From contig UQXP01000015.1 in the NCBI GenBank assembly GCA_900545055.1, positions 1 through 33,841 on the forward strand: 33,841 nt of DNA. Direction: 5' to 3'. The stretch is from an uncultured Collinsella sp. (lineage in GTDB: Bacteria > Actinomycetota > Coriobacteriia > Coriobacteriales > Coriobacteriaceae). This document shows, piece after piece, positions 15,401-22,510 of the stretch. The notes under the pieces are model-generated. The model did no database searches. It worked only from the letters and a program-made list of their open reading frames with translations, and was not told where the DNA came from. The position numbers and the translations under genes were made by a program. The number at the start of each line of letters is the position of its first letter. Positions within the stretch are counted from its first letter, which is position 1.

Positions 15401-18400
15401 TACGACAAGGCCGGAACGCACACCTACGCGCTGCGTGAGGTCAAGGGCGACGCCGACAACGGTATTACCTACAGCACCGCTGAGTACACCATCGTGACTA
15501 CCGTCACCGACGATGGCAATGGCAAGCTTGCGGTTGAGCACAAGCTGCAGGGCGACGAGCCCGCGGCGTTCGAGAACGCCTACAACGTGACTCCCGTGAG
15601 CTCCAGTGTCACCGACCAGATCACCGCGACCAAGGTCCTGACCGGGCGCGGCCTCAAGGACGGCGAGTTCTCCTTCGAGCTCGTCGAGGGTAACGATGTC
15701 GTCGTCACCGGCAAGAACGATGCCGACGGCAAGATCGTCATGGACAAAATCACCTACGATAAGCCTGGCGAGCATACCTATATCCTGCGCGAGGTTAAGG
15801 GTGCCGAAGGCAACGGCATCACCTACGACGACAAGACCTATACCGTCGTGACCACGATCACCGATAACGGCAAGGGCAAGCTCGAGGCGAAGCACGAGCT
15901 GAAGGATGCCACGACTGCTGAGTTCAAGAATTCCTACAAGCCGAACCCCGGCGAATTTAGCGTCACCGACAAGATCGCCGCGACCAAGGTCCTGACCGGC
16001 CGCGACATGGCTGAGGGCGAGTTCTCCTTCGAGCTCGTCGAGGGCGAGGGCAAGGACGCCAAGGTCGTCGCCACCGGCAAGAACGCCGCCGATGGCAAGA
16101 TCACGATGAGCGCCGTGAAGTACGACAAGGCCGGAACGCACGCTTACACGCTGCGCGAGGTCAAGGGCGGAACCACCAGCAAGGGCATTACCTACAGTGA
16201 CGCCAAGTTCGCCATCGAGACGACCATCACCGATAACGGCGACGGCACGCTCAGTGCCCAGCATGTTCTGAAGAATGCCGAGGCTGCGATCTTCAAGAAC
16301 ACCTACAGCGTGACCCCGCTCGAGACCGAGCTCGACTTTGGCCTGAGCAAGGCTATTGACGGTCGCGACTGGACGGATGGGGACGAGTTCAGCTTTACCA
16401 TCACCGCCCCCGAGGGCGCTCCGCTGCCCGATCCCGCAACCGTAACCGTGAACAAGAAGGACGCGAAGGACGGCATCGCCGCCATCAAGTTCGGCGAGAT
16501 TCGCTACACGGCTGCCGGAACCTACAAGTACGAGATTCGCGAGAACGCAGGCAACGCGGCAGGCATGACGTATGACGGACATGTCGCGACCGCCGAAGTG
16601 ACCGTGACTGATAACGGCAAGGGCGTCCTGACCGCCAACGTCACCAAGAAGGAAAGCGGCCGCTTCACCAACACGTACCGCACTGAGCTCGATTACGCCG
16701 CGGCCGGCGGCCTTAAGCTCAGCAAGACCCTCTCCGGACGTCCCATGACTGAGGGCCAGTTTACCTTTACCGTGACGCCCGCCGACGAGGCTTCGGCCAA
16801 CGCACTTGGTCTGCTGCCCGGGGCCAACACTTTCAAATCCCCTGCGACGGCAGAGGCAACGGTCGGTCTGATTGACATTCTGGCGGGCCATGAGGTCAAG
16901 TTTAAGCAGGCTGACGCCGGCAAGACCTTCAAATACACCGTGGCCGAGAAGAACGACGGCAAGCCCGGCTACACCTACGACGATGCCGCGCGCACCGTGA
17001 CGATCGCTATCGCCGACGATGGTGCCGGCACGCTTACCGCTACGACGACCGTTTCCGGCGGCCCTGAGGGCACGCATGAGACGATCTACAAGAGCGGCGA
17101 GAACAAGGTTGAGAGCGCTGTGGTCCCGTTCAAAAACAGCTATAGCGCATCGACCGATAAGCCTGCGCAGATTGTCGCCACCAAGACCCTGACCGGTCGC
17201 CCGATGGTCGACGGCGAGTTCTACTTTGGCATCGCCTATGCGGGCGAGACGGAAGCCATCGAGGGTACGTGCGTTACCAACGTTAACGGCCAAGTGAGTT
17301 TTGGTGCTCTGCATTACACGACCGAGATGCTCGCCGACTTGGTAAGCGCCAAACGCGCCATCCGCACCGACACGGATGCCAAGCTTGCGTGGACCATCAA
17401 CTACACGGCCTTCGAGTACACGTCTCCGCTCGCAGCAAAGGGCATCACGGCCGCAACGCCGAGCTTTAGCTTTAAGGTCATCGTCGTCGACAACGGTGAC
17501 GGGACCCTGACGGCGACGCCCGCCTACGACGGAATTCAGCCCTTGTTCGAGAACGTCTACGGCGCCGATGCCGTTGATGCCGCGCTTGCCGGCACCAAGA
17601 AGCTCCAGGCAGCTGAGGGCCTGACCCCGGCCGACATCGCGGGTAAGTTTACCTTTACCGTGACCGCTGACGAGGCGGGTGCTCCGATGCCCGAGCGCGC
17701 GACCGCAACCAACGACGCGGCCGGCAACGTGGACTTTGGCAAGATCCACTTTACGCTCGACGACCTCAACCGCGCCCTGGGCGTGACGACTGATGCTTCT
17801 GGCGATGCATCGAGCGACGCTGAAGCCAACGCCGACGAGGCCGAGGTTGACGCTGACGCCAGCGGTGACGAGACCAAGGACGAGTCCAAGCCCGAGGCCC
17901 CCGCTGCTCCGCGCTCGCACACCTTTACCTATACGGTGACCGAGTCCGGTAGCGCCCCTGGCGTGACCAACGACACCAACGCCACGCGCAAGGTTTCCTA
18001 CACCGTGACTGACGACCGTGCCGGGCACCTGAGTGTCGTGCGCAACGGCGACGACGGTGCGGCCTTCACGTTCACCAACACCTACAGCGTGACGCCCACC
18101 GATTCTGTCGTGACCGATCAGGTCAAGACGGTTAAGCGTCTGACCGGACGCGACCTTGCAGCTGGCGAGTTCACGTTTGAGCTGCTCGAGGACGGCGTGA
18201 CTGTCGCTAGTGGCACCAACGACGCCAGCGGCAACGTTACGCTGAGCCCGATCCGCTACGAGGCGCCCGGCACGCACACGTACACGCTGCGCGAGGCTTG
18301 CCCCAACGCGCTCGGCCTGTACAAGGGCGTCACCTATGACGGCACGACCTACACCGTCGTGACCACCGTCTCCGACAATGGCGACGGCACGCTGACCGCG

Positions 18401-18985
18401 ACGCACAAGCTCGAGGGAACCACCGAGTCGGCTGGCTTTACCAACAAGTATCACGCCATGCCCACGCAGGTTTCCATCGGCGCCATTAAGGTGCTCGAGG
18501 GACGCGAGCTCAAGAAGGACGAGTTTAGCTTTAAGCTCGTTGGCGAGGACATCGAGTCCACCGTCACCAACGATGCCGACGGCAAGATCAACTTCGACAA
18601 GTTCGAGTACAGCGAGCCCGGTACGTACGTCTACACCATCAGCGAGGTCAAGGGCGACGAGGCCGGTATGACCTACGACAAGTCCGTCTTTACCGCGACC
18701 GTCAACGTGGTCGACGACGGCGAGGGCAACCTCAAGGCGAACGTCGCCTTTACCAAGGGCGACAAGAGCGTCGAGGGTATCGTGTTCAACAACACGTACA
18801 AGAAGCCCGAGACCCCTACGCCGACGCCCGACCCCGGCACGCCCAAGACCGTGACGAACATCGTCAAGACGGTCAAGGGTTTCCTGCCCACCACGGGTGA
18901 CCAGCAGGCCGCTGCGCTGCTCATGGCATTTGTTATTGCCATGGCTGGCGTCGGAGCCCTGGTCTGGGGTATCCGTAAGCGCTAG
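12464..18985 (+). CDS. LPXTG-anchored giant surface adhesin with vWA and isopeptide pilin-type domains
   Basis: A 2173-residue secreted, cell-wall-anchored protein. It has an N-terminal signal peptide (about residues 1-32, ending AMLPEANA), then a von Willebrand A domain with the MIDAS motif DASGS (122-126) and FFTDGTP. A stalk of about eleven 120-residue Spy0128-like domains runs from about 686 to 2120. Each begins with a K-x-L-x-G-R...EF-x-F pattern and ends in F-x-N-x-Y, the Lys and Asn expected to form internal isopeptide bonds. The sorting signal is LPTTG (2141-2145), a hydrophobic helix and RKR. AAGGGAG (12452-12458) precedes the ATG. Domains 2-3 and 4-5 are a near-identical duplication at DNA level. 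Domain 9 carries an acidic Asp/Glu/Ala insert (about 1775-1820). The likely role is adhesion to host or matrix, perhaps as a pilus-tip-like protein. No sortase or pilin partner is in the window. Confidence 0.92.
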   Translation: MSKYTRGLLAVILAVVLVLPAAAFAMLPEANARSSTGMDGPTVSGPTVVDPDTTGRWEIWAAGHSGNKVTTQNVGRIWTDKTVMATGENEESDFLTTLSAMSSTSNSKVTVTTPLDIVMVLDASGSMNDPMGGGDSTKRIDALKNAANSFIDTIAKQNEGIEGVDRQHKVAIVKFAGDETDKVGNDTYRSGGHSYNYSQTMQELTACTVGGAKGLKGTIDSIKPAGATRADYGMKQAEKNIKTSGRADAKKIVVFFTDGTPTSFSEFDSGVANTAVTAAKNMKDGKATVYTIGIFNGANPNASVQDSKTSQENKFMQAVSSNYPNATAWDTHGARAENSDYYKSATNAEELKKVFDDISQAITSEAPHPTEIEKGYDATKSGYITFTDELGDFMQVDGFMYNGTTFDKPTKTEDNVDTYTFTGDAANLVITVQHAKEGEPQTGDIVTVKIPASLIPQSHFKNEDGKLSVDSAQPIRVKYTSSVKSVALDNLFTPEKVTGLKDYIEHNTTVVDGAKTVNFYANKWSGGAMGDTVATFEPADTNRYYYFQKQTPIYTDEECTKPAKGSLADDGKYYYKDEFEEQGENGEAKPASAVIEFIGGDAAKFDGAIVPDENGNLVFTVGTARLAFIDELHTTKLSVGGNNTETAKDVLNPKWNNMSAKATATHVNSYLGNNGKISFDITPATVDTKADFGLTKVLEGRDWTATDEFKFELSATSENDAPMPASTTATVRNGNTAIGFGEITYNKPGEYTYEVREVAGELGGITYSDNVATFKVTVTVKATGGLKTDVEKISGETEFKNTYSVKPVEDQITATKVLTGRDLKDGEFSFELVEGNDVVVTGKNDADGKIVMDKITYDKPGTHTYKLREKFPNEAGLSNGITYDKTSYTIKTSVIDNGDGTLKVTHTLEGTEPAHFENKYNTAPNESSVTDQIIATKSLTGRDLKDGEFSFELVEGEGAKVVATGTNDADGNIKMSTVKYDKAGTHTYALREVKGDADNGITYSTAEYTIVTTVTDDGNGKLAVEHKLQGDEPAAFENAYNVTPVSSSVTDQITATKVLTGRGLKDGEFSFELVEGNDVVVTGKNDADGKIVMDKITYDKPGEHTYILREVKGAEGNGITYDDKTYTVVTTITDNGKGKLEAKHELKDATTAEFKNSYKPNPGEFSVTDKIAATKVLTGRDMAEGEFSFELVEGEGKDAKVVATGKNAADGKITMSAVKYDKAGTHAYTLREVKGGTTSKGITYSDAKFAIETTITDNGDGTLSAQHVLKNAEAAIFKNTYSVTPLETELDFGLSKAIDGRDWTDGDEFSFTITAPEGAPLPDPATVTVNKKDAKDGIAAIKFGEIRYTAAGTYKYEIRENAGNAAGMTYDGHVATAEVTVTDNGKGVLTANVTKKESGRFTNTYRTELDYAAAGGLKLSKTLSGRPMTEGQFTFTVTPADEASANALGLLPGANTFKSPATAEATVGLIDILAGHEVKFKQADAGKTFKYTVAEKNDGKPGYTYDDAARTVTIAIADDGAGTLTATTTVSGGPEGTHETIYKSGENKVESAVVPFKNSYSASTDKPAQIVATKTLTGRPMVDGEFYFGIAYAGETEAIEGTCVTNVNGQVSFGALHYTTEMLADLVSAKRAIRTDTDAKLAWTINYTAFEYTSPLAAKGITAATPSFSFKVIVVDNGDGTLTATPAYDGIQPLFENVYGADAVDAALAGTKKLQAAEGLTPADIAGKFTFTVTADEAGAPMPERATATNDAAGNVDFGKIHFTLDDLNRALGVTTDASGDASSDAEANADEAEVDADASGDETKDESKPEAPAAPRSHTFTYTVTESGSAPGVTNDTNATRKVSYTVTDDRAGHLSVVRNGDDGAAFTFTNTYSVTPTDSVVTDQVKTVKRLTGRDLAAGEFTFELLEDGVTVASGTNDASGNVTLSPIRYEAPGTHTYTLREACPNALGLYKGVTYDGTTYTVVTTVSDNGDGTLTATHKLEGTTESAGFTNKYHAMPTQVSIGAIKVLEGRELKKDEFSFKLVGEDIESTVTNDADGKINFDKFEYSEPGTYVYTISEVKGDEAGMTYDKSVFTATVNVVDDGEGNLKANVAFTKGDKSVEGIVFNNTYKKPETPTPTPDPGTPKTVTNIVKTVKGFLPTTGDQQAAALLMAFVIAMAGVGALVWGIRKR
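14891..15042 (+). repeat. Intragenic direct repeat, unit 1 (adhesin domain 2)
   Basis: About 152 bases here match 15614-15765 with only two differences by eye (GAC/GGC in the GRDL/GRGL codon and one silent T/C). The spacing is 723 bases, two domains. Flanking domains show the same 720-base period (AAGGTCGTCGCCACCGGCA at 15341 and 16061). Confidence 0.75.
15614..15765 (+). repeat. Intragenic direct repeat, unit 2 (adhesin domain 4)
   Basis: Second copy of the near-identical segment at 14891-15042. The two-domain period makes this part of the gene prone to gain or loss of domains by recombination. Confidence 0.75.
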
Positions 18986-18998
18986 GCACGCTGGCAGC

Positions 18999-19022
18999 GC
19001 CCGGGGCCAAAAGGCCCCGGGC
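18999..19022 (+). terminator. GC-rich hairpin after the adhesin gene
   Basis: GCCCGGGGCC, loop AAAA, then GGCCCCGGGC: a perfect 10-bp stem, 13 bases after the stop. There is no T run, so it may act with the next hairpin at 19065. Confidence 0.5.
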
Positions 19023-19064
19023 GGCCGGCGGGGAGCCAGAACATAGCCCCACCCCCCACCCCCA

Positions 19065-19107
19065 GCCGCCACGGAGACGTCTCCCTTCTCCGTGGCGGCA
19101 CTTTTGT
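19065..19107 (+). terminator. Intrinsic terminator downstream of the adhesin gene
   Basis: GCCGCCACGGAG (19065-19076) pairs perfectly with 19088-19099 (12 bp, 11-nt loop) and is followed by ACTTTTGT. Confidence 0.7.
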
Positions 19108-19126
19108 GCGCAGGGGAGGAAGGGCC

Positions 19127-19286
19127 GCCACGAAATCGGCCCATCTACTACGTTTAACCCCTTACCCCCAACCATGCCAAAAAACGCGAAAACAAAACCG
19201 CAGGTAGAACGCCTGCGGTTTTGTTCAAAACGAAGGCATGGTCAGGGGTATCGAGTCAAACGTAGTAGATGGGCCGATTTCGTGGC
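19127..19286. repeat. Large palindromic element B (160 bp)
   Basis: The outer arms 19127-19155 and 19258-19286 are a perfect 29-bp inverted repeat. Inside are CCATGCC/GGCATGG (19173-19179 with 19235-19241) and a perfect 14-bp hairpin (19191-19204 with 19212-19225) whose right arm contains TTTT and could act as a terminator. The interior (AAAACCGCAGGTAG...) resembles elements A and C although the outer arms differ. Confidence 0.65.
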
Positions 19287-19299
19287 GAGCGGTTCCGGC

Positions 19300-19334
19300 T
19301 GATCCCTTGGGGACGGAGGAAAACGGATCATTTT
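19300..19334. repeat. Short GGACGGAGGAAA element, second copy
   Basis: TGATCC (19300-19305) and GGATCA (19325-19330) form a perfect 6-bp inverted repeat around GGGACGGAGGAAA, followed by TTTT. Related to 12252-12287. Confidence 0.4.
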
Positions 19335-19378
19335 GGTCCCGCGAGGCTTGCGGAGGTACTCGTGCGGGGTCGCTCGAA

Positions 19379-19532
19379 CAAAACTATGCCGGTTTACGGG
19401 GCCGGATTCCGAATCCCAAACCATACCGAAAAGCGTGAAAATAAAACCGCAGGTAGACGAGTTGCCATTTTGTGGAAAACGCGGGTATGGACGGGGATCC
19501 TGAGCTTAGCCCCGTAAACCGGCATAGTTTTG
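19379..19532. repeat. Large palindromic element C (154 bp)
   Basis: The outer arms 19379-19402 and 19509-19532 are a perfect 24-bp inverted repeat (CAAAACTATGCCGG... at the left end). Length and ends match element A at 12071-12224, and both are followed by AAATGGC. The interior hairpin has decayed compared with element B. It lies downstream of the minus-strand response regulator and could end its transcript. Confidence 0.65.
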
Positions 19533-19592
19533 AAATGGCATTAAATCGATGGCAGCCATTTTGCTATGCCGGAGCGGTCGGCCGTTGGGTAA

Positions 19593-20222
19593 TTACCCTC
19601 GCAGGTAGGCGATGGCGATTTGGGTGCGGTTGCGCAGGCCCATTTTGGCCAGGATCGAGCTGATGTGGTTGCGCACCGTGCCTTCTCCCATATAAGCCGT
19701 GGCGGCAATCTCCTTGTTATCGAGGCCGCGGGCGATGAGCTCGGCGACTTCGAACTCGCGGTCGGTCAGACCGGCAAAGGCCGCGGGCCGGCGAGTCGCA
19801 CCGGCCTCAGCGTTCGCCCCATCAAAATCGACATCTTCGATCGCCTTGCCCTCGAGCACGCGTTTGCCATCCATGACCTGCGCCAACGCTGGCGGAATGG
19901 CGGCGACATCGGTCTTGATCAGGTAACCGCGGGCGCCCAGCTTGAGCGCCGACACAATGTACTCGTCATCCGAGAATGTCGTCAGAAACACCACGCGTGC
20001 CGCGGGGTCGTGCTCGAGGATTTCGCGCGCCGCCGAAAGGCCGTCGCGTCCCGGCATCTGGATGTCGAGCAGCGCGATATCGGGTGCGTGTTCGGTGTAG
20101 AGTGAGACCGCGTCGTTGCCGTCGGCGCCGGTGCCCACGACTTCGATCTGCGGCTGGGCACCCAGGATAATCTTGAGCGAATCGACCACTAAGCGGTCGT
20201 CGTCGACAACAATGAGCCTCAT
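19593..20222 (-). CDS. NarL/LuxR-family two-component response regulator
   Basis: A 209-residue DNA-binding response regulator. The receiver domain (about 1-120) has the acidic pocket DDD at 7-9, the phospho-acceptor D53 (LLDIQMPGRDG) and K103 (YLIKTD). A LuxR-type helix-turn-helix occupies about 149-209 (LTDREFEVAELIARG... GTVRNHISSILAKMGLRNRT). It overlaps the kinase gene by 4 bases (ATGA, 20219-20222), so the pair is co-translated. The divergent ABC exporter at 21563 is the probable target, as in other kinase/regulator/exporter sets; this is inference from position. Confidence 0.92.
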   Translation of the reverse strand: MRLIVVDDDRLVVDSLKIILGAQPQIEVVGTGADGNDAVSLYTEHAPDIALLDIQMPGRDGLSAAREILEHDPAARVVFLTTFSDDEYIVSALKLGARGYLIKTDVAAIPPALAQVMDGKRVLEGKAIEDVDFDGANAEAGATRRPAAFAGLTDREFEVAELIARGLDNKEIAATAYMGEGTVRNHISSILAKMGLRNRTQIAIAYLRG

Positions 20223-21364
20223 CGGGCGTCATCTCCTTGCTGTTTTGGGACGGTGGCAAACACGCGCCAGCCGGGGGCACCGGCGCGTGGGCCGGCGGTG
20301 AAGGTTCCGCCAAGCGCCTCGACGCGCTCGCGCATGGAGCCGAGTCCCATGCCTTCTGCGGCGTTGCGGCTGTTCACCGGGGCCGCGCCGGCGCCGTCGT
20401 CGGTAACGATGAGCTGGTAAAACGACGGATGCTCCATGCATCGCACGGTCACGTTTTGCGCTCGAGCGTGGCGCATGGTGTTGGAGAGCGCCTCGCGTAG
20501 GATTGCCGCAAAGCAGTTGGCGACGTTGGCGGGTGCATGCTCGGCCAAAACTTCAAGCTCAACCTGCGGGCCGCCGTCCGAGCGTGCGCCTTCAACGATG
20601 CACTCGAGCTGTACGGAGAGGTCGACGGCGTTGTCGTTGAGGGCGTGGACGCTGGCGCGTACGAGCTGGAGCGCCTCGTCAACTGTGCGTTTGACGTCGG
20701 CAAAATCGGCGGCAATCCTGGGCTCGTTGGCGTGGACCACGCGCAGGGCCTCGGTCTGCAACGAAGCACGCGTGAGCTGGTGGCCGACGTTGTCGTGAAT
20801 TTCGCGCGCGATGCGGGCGCGCTCGGCCAGGGTCGCAAGTTCGACCTCATAGTCCTGGCGGTCGGCAAGATCGCGGTTGCGCGCCTCGAGTGCGAGGGCT
20901 CGTTCCTGCAGCTCGTCGCGGGTACGGCGCATGCGCTGTTGCTCGCGTTCCAACTGGGCGGTACGTAGCGATAGCAAGGTGGCGGCAACCGAAAGGATGG
21001 CGGTCAGCAGGAGCGTTCGGGCGGTAAGCGCGTCGGTGCGAAGGTCCGCGATGAGCGCAAAGGCAAAGACGGAGCCAATGCCCAGCGCGACCCAGGCGTG
21101 CTCACGGCGCACGCGCCGCGCGATGTCATAGAAGGCGAGAGGCGCAAGCGGCACAAACGGCGGTACGAAAACTGCCGCGATGATGTAAACGTAGCTCGCG
21201 GTCTCGCTCGCACGGCGGGCGCGGTTTCCCTGTGCAACCTCGGCCAGCGAGGTGGCAATAACGCCAAGGCAAAACGCCGCGACCAGGCGAGCGTCCACAG
21301 CAAGACCCATGGCGGCCGCAATACAGCACGCCAGCACGATCGATTTGTCGAAAAGCCTGTTCAT
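20219..21364 (-). CDS. DesK-type sensor histidine kinase
   Basis: A 381-residue membrane histidine kinase. About four or five hydrophobic segments in residues 8-135 have almost no external loops, so it probably senses within the membrane. A coiled-coil linker (about 136-180) follows, then HisKA_3 with the phospho-acceptor H190 (REIHDNVGHQLTRA) and an HATPase domain with ILREALSNTMRHA, DDGAGAAP and GMGLGSMRERVEALGG. I start it at 21364 (MNRLFDK): upstream in-frame sequence is Arg/Cys/Pro-rich and non-conserved in appearance, and transmembrane segment 1 begins right after. No ribosome-binding site is seen. Instead TACAAT lies 6 nt before the ATG, so the transcript may be leaderless. Confidence 0.88.
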   Translation of the reverse strand: MNRLFDKSIVLACCIAAAMGLAVDARLVAAFCLGVIATSLAEVAQGNRARRASETASYVYIIAAVFVPPFVPLAPLAFYDIARRVRREHAWVALGIGSVFAFALIADLRTDALTARTLLLTAILSVAATLLSLRTAQLEREQQRMRRTRDELQERALALEARNRDLADRQDYEVELATLAERARIAREIHDNVGHQLTRASLQTEALRVVHANEPRIAADFADVKRTVDEALQLVRASVHALNDNAVDLSVQLECIVEGARSDGGPQVELEVLAEHAPANVANCFAAILREALSNTMRHARAQNVTVRCMEHPSFYQLIVTDDGAGAAPVNSRNAAEGMGLGSMRERVEALGGTFTAGPRAGAPGWRVFATVPKQQGDDAR

Positions 21365-21370
21365 ACGGGT

Positions 21371-21376
21371 ATTGTA
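21371..21376 (-). promoter_or_regulatory. Candidate -10 element of a leaderless kinase transcript
   Basis: On the minus strand TACAAT ends 6 nt before the kinase ATG at 21364, so initiation at the usual distance would fall on or next to the A of ATG. The lack of a ribosome-binding site fits. No -35 was found. Confidence 0.3.
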
Positions 21377-21562
21377 CGCGAAGCCGCGCATGGTGGAGGG
21401 GCCGCCTGCGCAACCGTGACATTCCTCCCGCGCGGCAAAGCGGGGGCGTCGGCAGGCCGCACGACCAAGACCCCGCACTCGTGACAAAGCTCACTGGTGC
21501 GCGCCGGCGGTTCCTGCGATGATGCAATCGTACCGGGCCGCAATCAACAGAAGGGCCGCCTC

Positions 21563-22501
21563 ATGACAGACATCGTCCACGTCGAAAATCTCGTCAAGCG
21601 CTACGACGATCTTATCGCGCTCGACCACTTTAATCTGAGCATCGCCCCCGGCGAGATCTTTGGCCTGCTGGGCCCCAACGGCTCGGGCAAGACCACGTCC
21701 ATCAACTGCATTCTGCAGCTGCTCGCCTACGACAAAGGCACCATCGAGCTGTTCGGTGAACCCATGACGCCCACGCGCTACGACCTCAAGCGCCGCATCG
21801 GCGTGGTCCCACAGCAAGTTGCGGTGTTCGACGAGCTCACGGTGCGTGAGAACATCGACTATTTTTGCAGCCTCTACGTCAGCGACCGCAAGCGCCGTCG
21901 CGCGCTGGTCGACGAGGCGATCGACTTTGTCGGCCTGGGCGACTTTGCTAAGTTCCGCCCCGGTAAGCTCTCGGGCGGCCTGGCGCGCCGGCTCAACATT
22001 GCCTGCGGCATCGCGCACAAGCCCGAGCTCATCTTCTTTGACGAGCCCACGGTGGCGGTCGACCCGCAGAGCCGCAATGCCATCCTGGAGGGCATCTGCC
22101 GCCTGCGCGACGAGGGCGCCACGGTGGTGTATACCAGCCATTACATGGAGGAAGTCGAGCAAATCTGCAGCCGCATTATGATCATGGACGGCGGCCGCGT
22201 GCTGGCGCAGGGCACCAACGACGAGCTCAAGCGCATGATTCAGATGAGCGAGCGCGTGACCGTCGAGGTCGGCGCCGTCGAGCCCGCCACGGTCGAGCGC
22301 CTGCGCGCCCTCGAGCACGTGCTTTCGGTTGAGCTGTCCGGCGGCGAGCTCGTCTGCACCTGCGAGGCGAGCCCGCACAGCCTGGTCGACATCCTCGACA
22401 CGCTGCGGGCTGCCGACGTGGCGCTCGGCCGCGTGTGGAGCGAGCCGCCGACCCTCAACGACGTGTTCCTCGAGATCACCGGCCGCGAGCTGCGCGACTA
22501 G
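21563..22501 (+). CDS. ABC-2 exporter ATP-binding protein
   Basis: A 312-residue ATPase of the drug/antibiotic-export (CcmA/NatA-like) type. Walker A is GPNGSGKTT (37-45). The signature is LSGGLARRLNIA and Walker B FFDEPTVAVDPQSR, the latter departing from the usual GLD. A C-terminal domain of about 80 residues follows. The start at 21563 has AGAAGGG (21549-21555) 7 nt upstream, which I prefer to the in-frame start 66 bases earlier. It is divergent from the kinase/regulator pair and is followed by two permease genes, so the three would form one exporter. The substrate is unknown; peptide antibiotics or membrane-active compounds are plausible. Confidence 0.9.
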   Translation: MTDIVHVENLVKRYDDLIALDHFNLSIAPGEIFGLLGPNGSGKTTSINCILQLLAYDKGTIELFGEPMTPTRYDLKRRIGVVPQQVAVFDELTVRENIDYFCSLYVSDRKRRRALVDEAIDFVGLGDFAKFRPGKLSGGLARRLNIACGIAHKPELIFFDEPTVAVDPQSRNAILEGICRLRDEGATVVYTSHYMEEVEQICSRIMIMDGGRVLAQGTNDELKRMIQMSERVTVEVGAVEPATVERLRALEHVLSVELSGGELVCTCEASPHSLVDILDTLRAADVALGRVWSEPPTLNDVFLEITGRELRD

Positions 22502-22510
22502 GGGGCAGTC

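Larger units (their letters stand above)
18986..19592. other. Intergenic region with two hairpins and two large palindromes
   Basis: These 607 bases hold no gene that I can support. In order: a C/G-rich hairpin (18999-19022), an intrinsic terminator (19065-19107), palindrome B (19127-19286), a GGACGGAGGAAA element (19300-19334), palindrome C (19379-19532), and a stray CTATGCCGG (19564-19572) matching the ends of palindromes A and C. Short open frames here are by-products of the repeats. Confidence 0.55.

Noticed and set aside
14521..18800. Adhesin domain repeats as an assembly artefact
   Set aside because: Most domains differ clearly in sequence and length, the frame stays open for 2173 codons, and signal peptide and LPTTG anchor frame the protein properly. 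Only the 2-3/4-5 duplication deserves read-level checking.
14747..19144. 1465-codon open frame antisense to the adhesin gene
   Set aside because: It is a shadow of strong GC bias at third codon positions plus repeated sense domains. It has no family likeness and the sense gene is certain.
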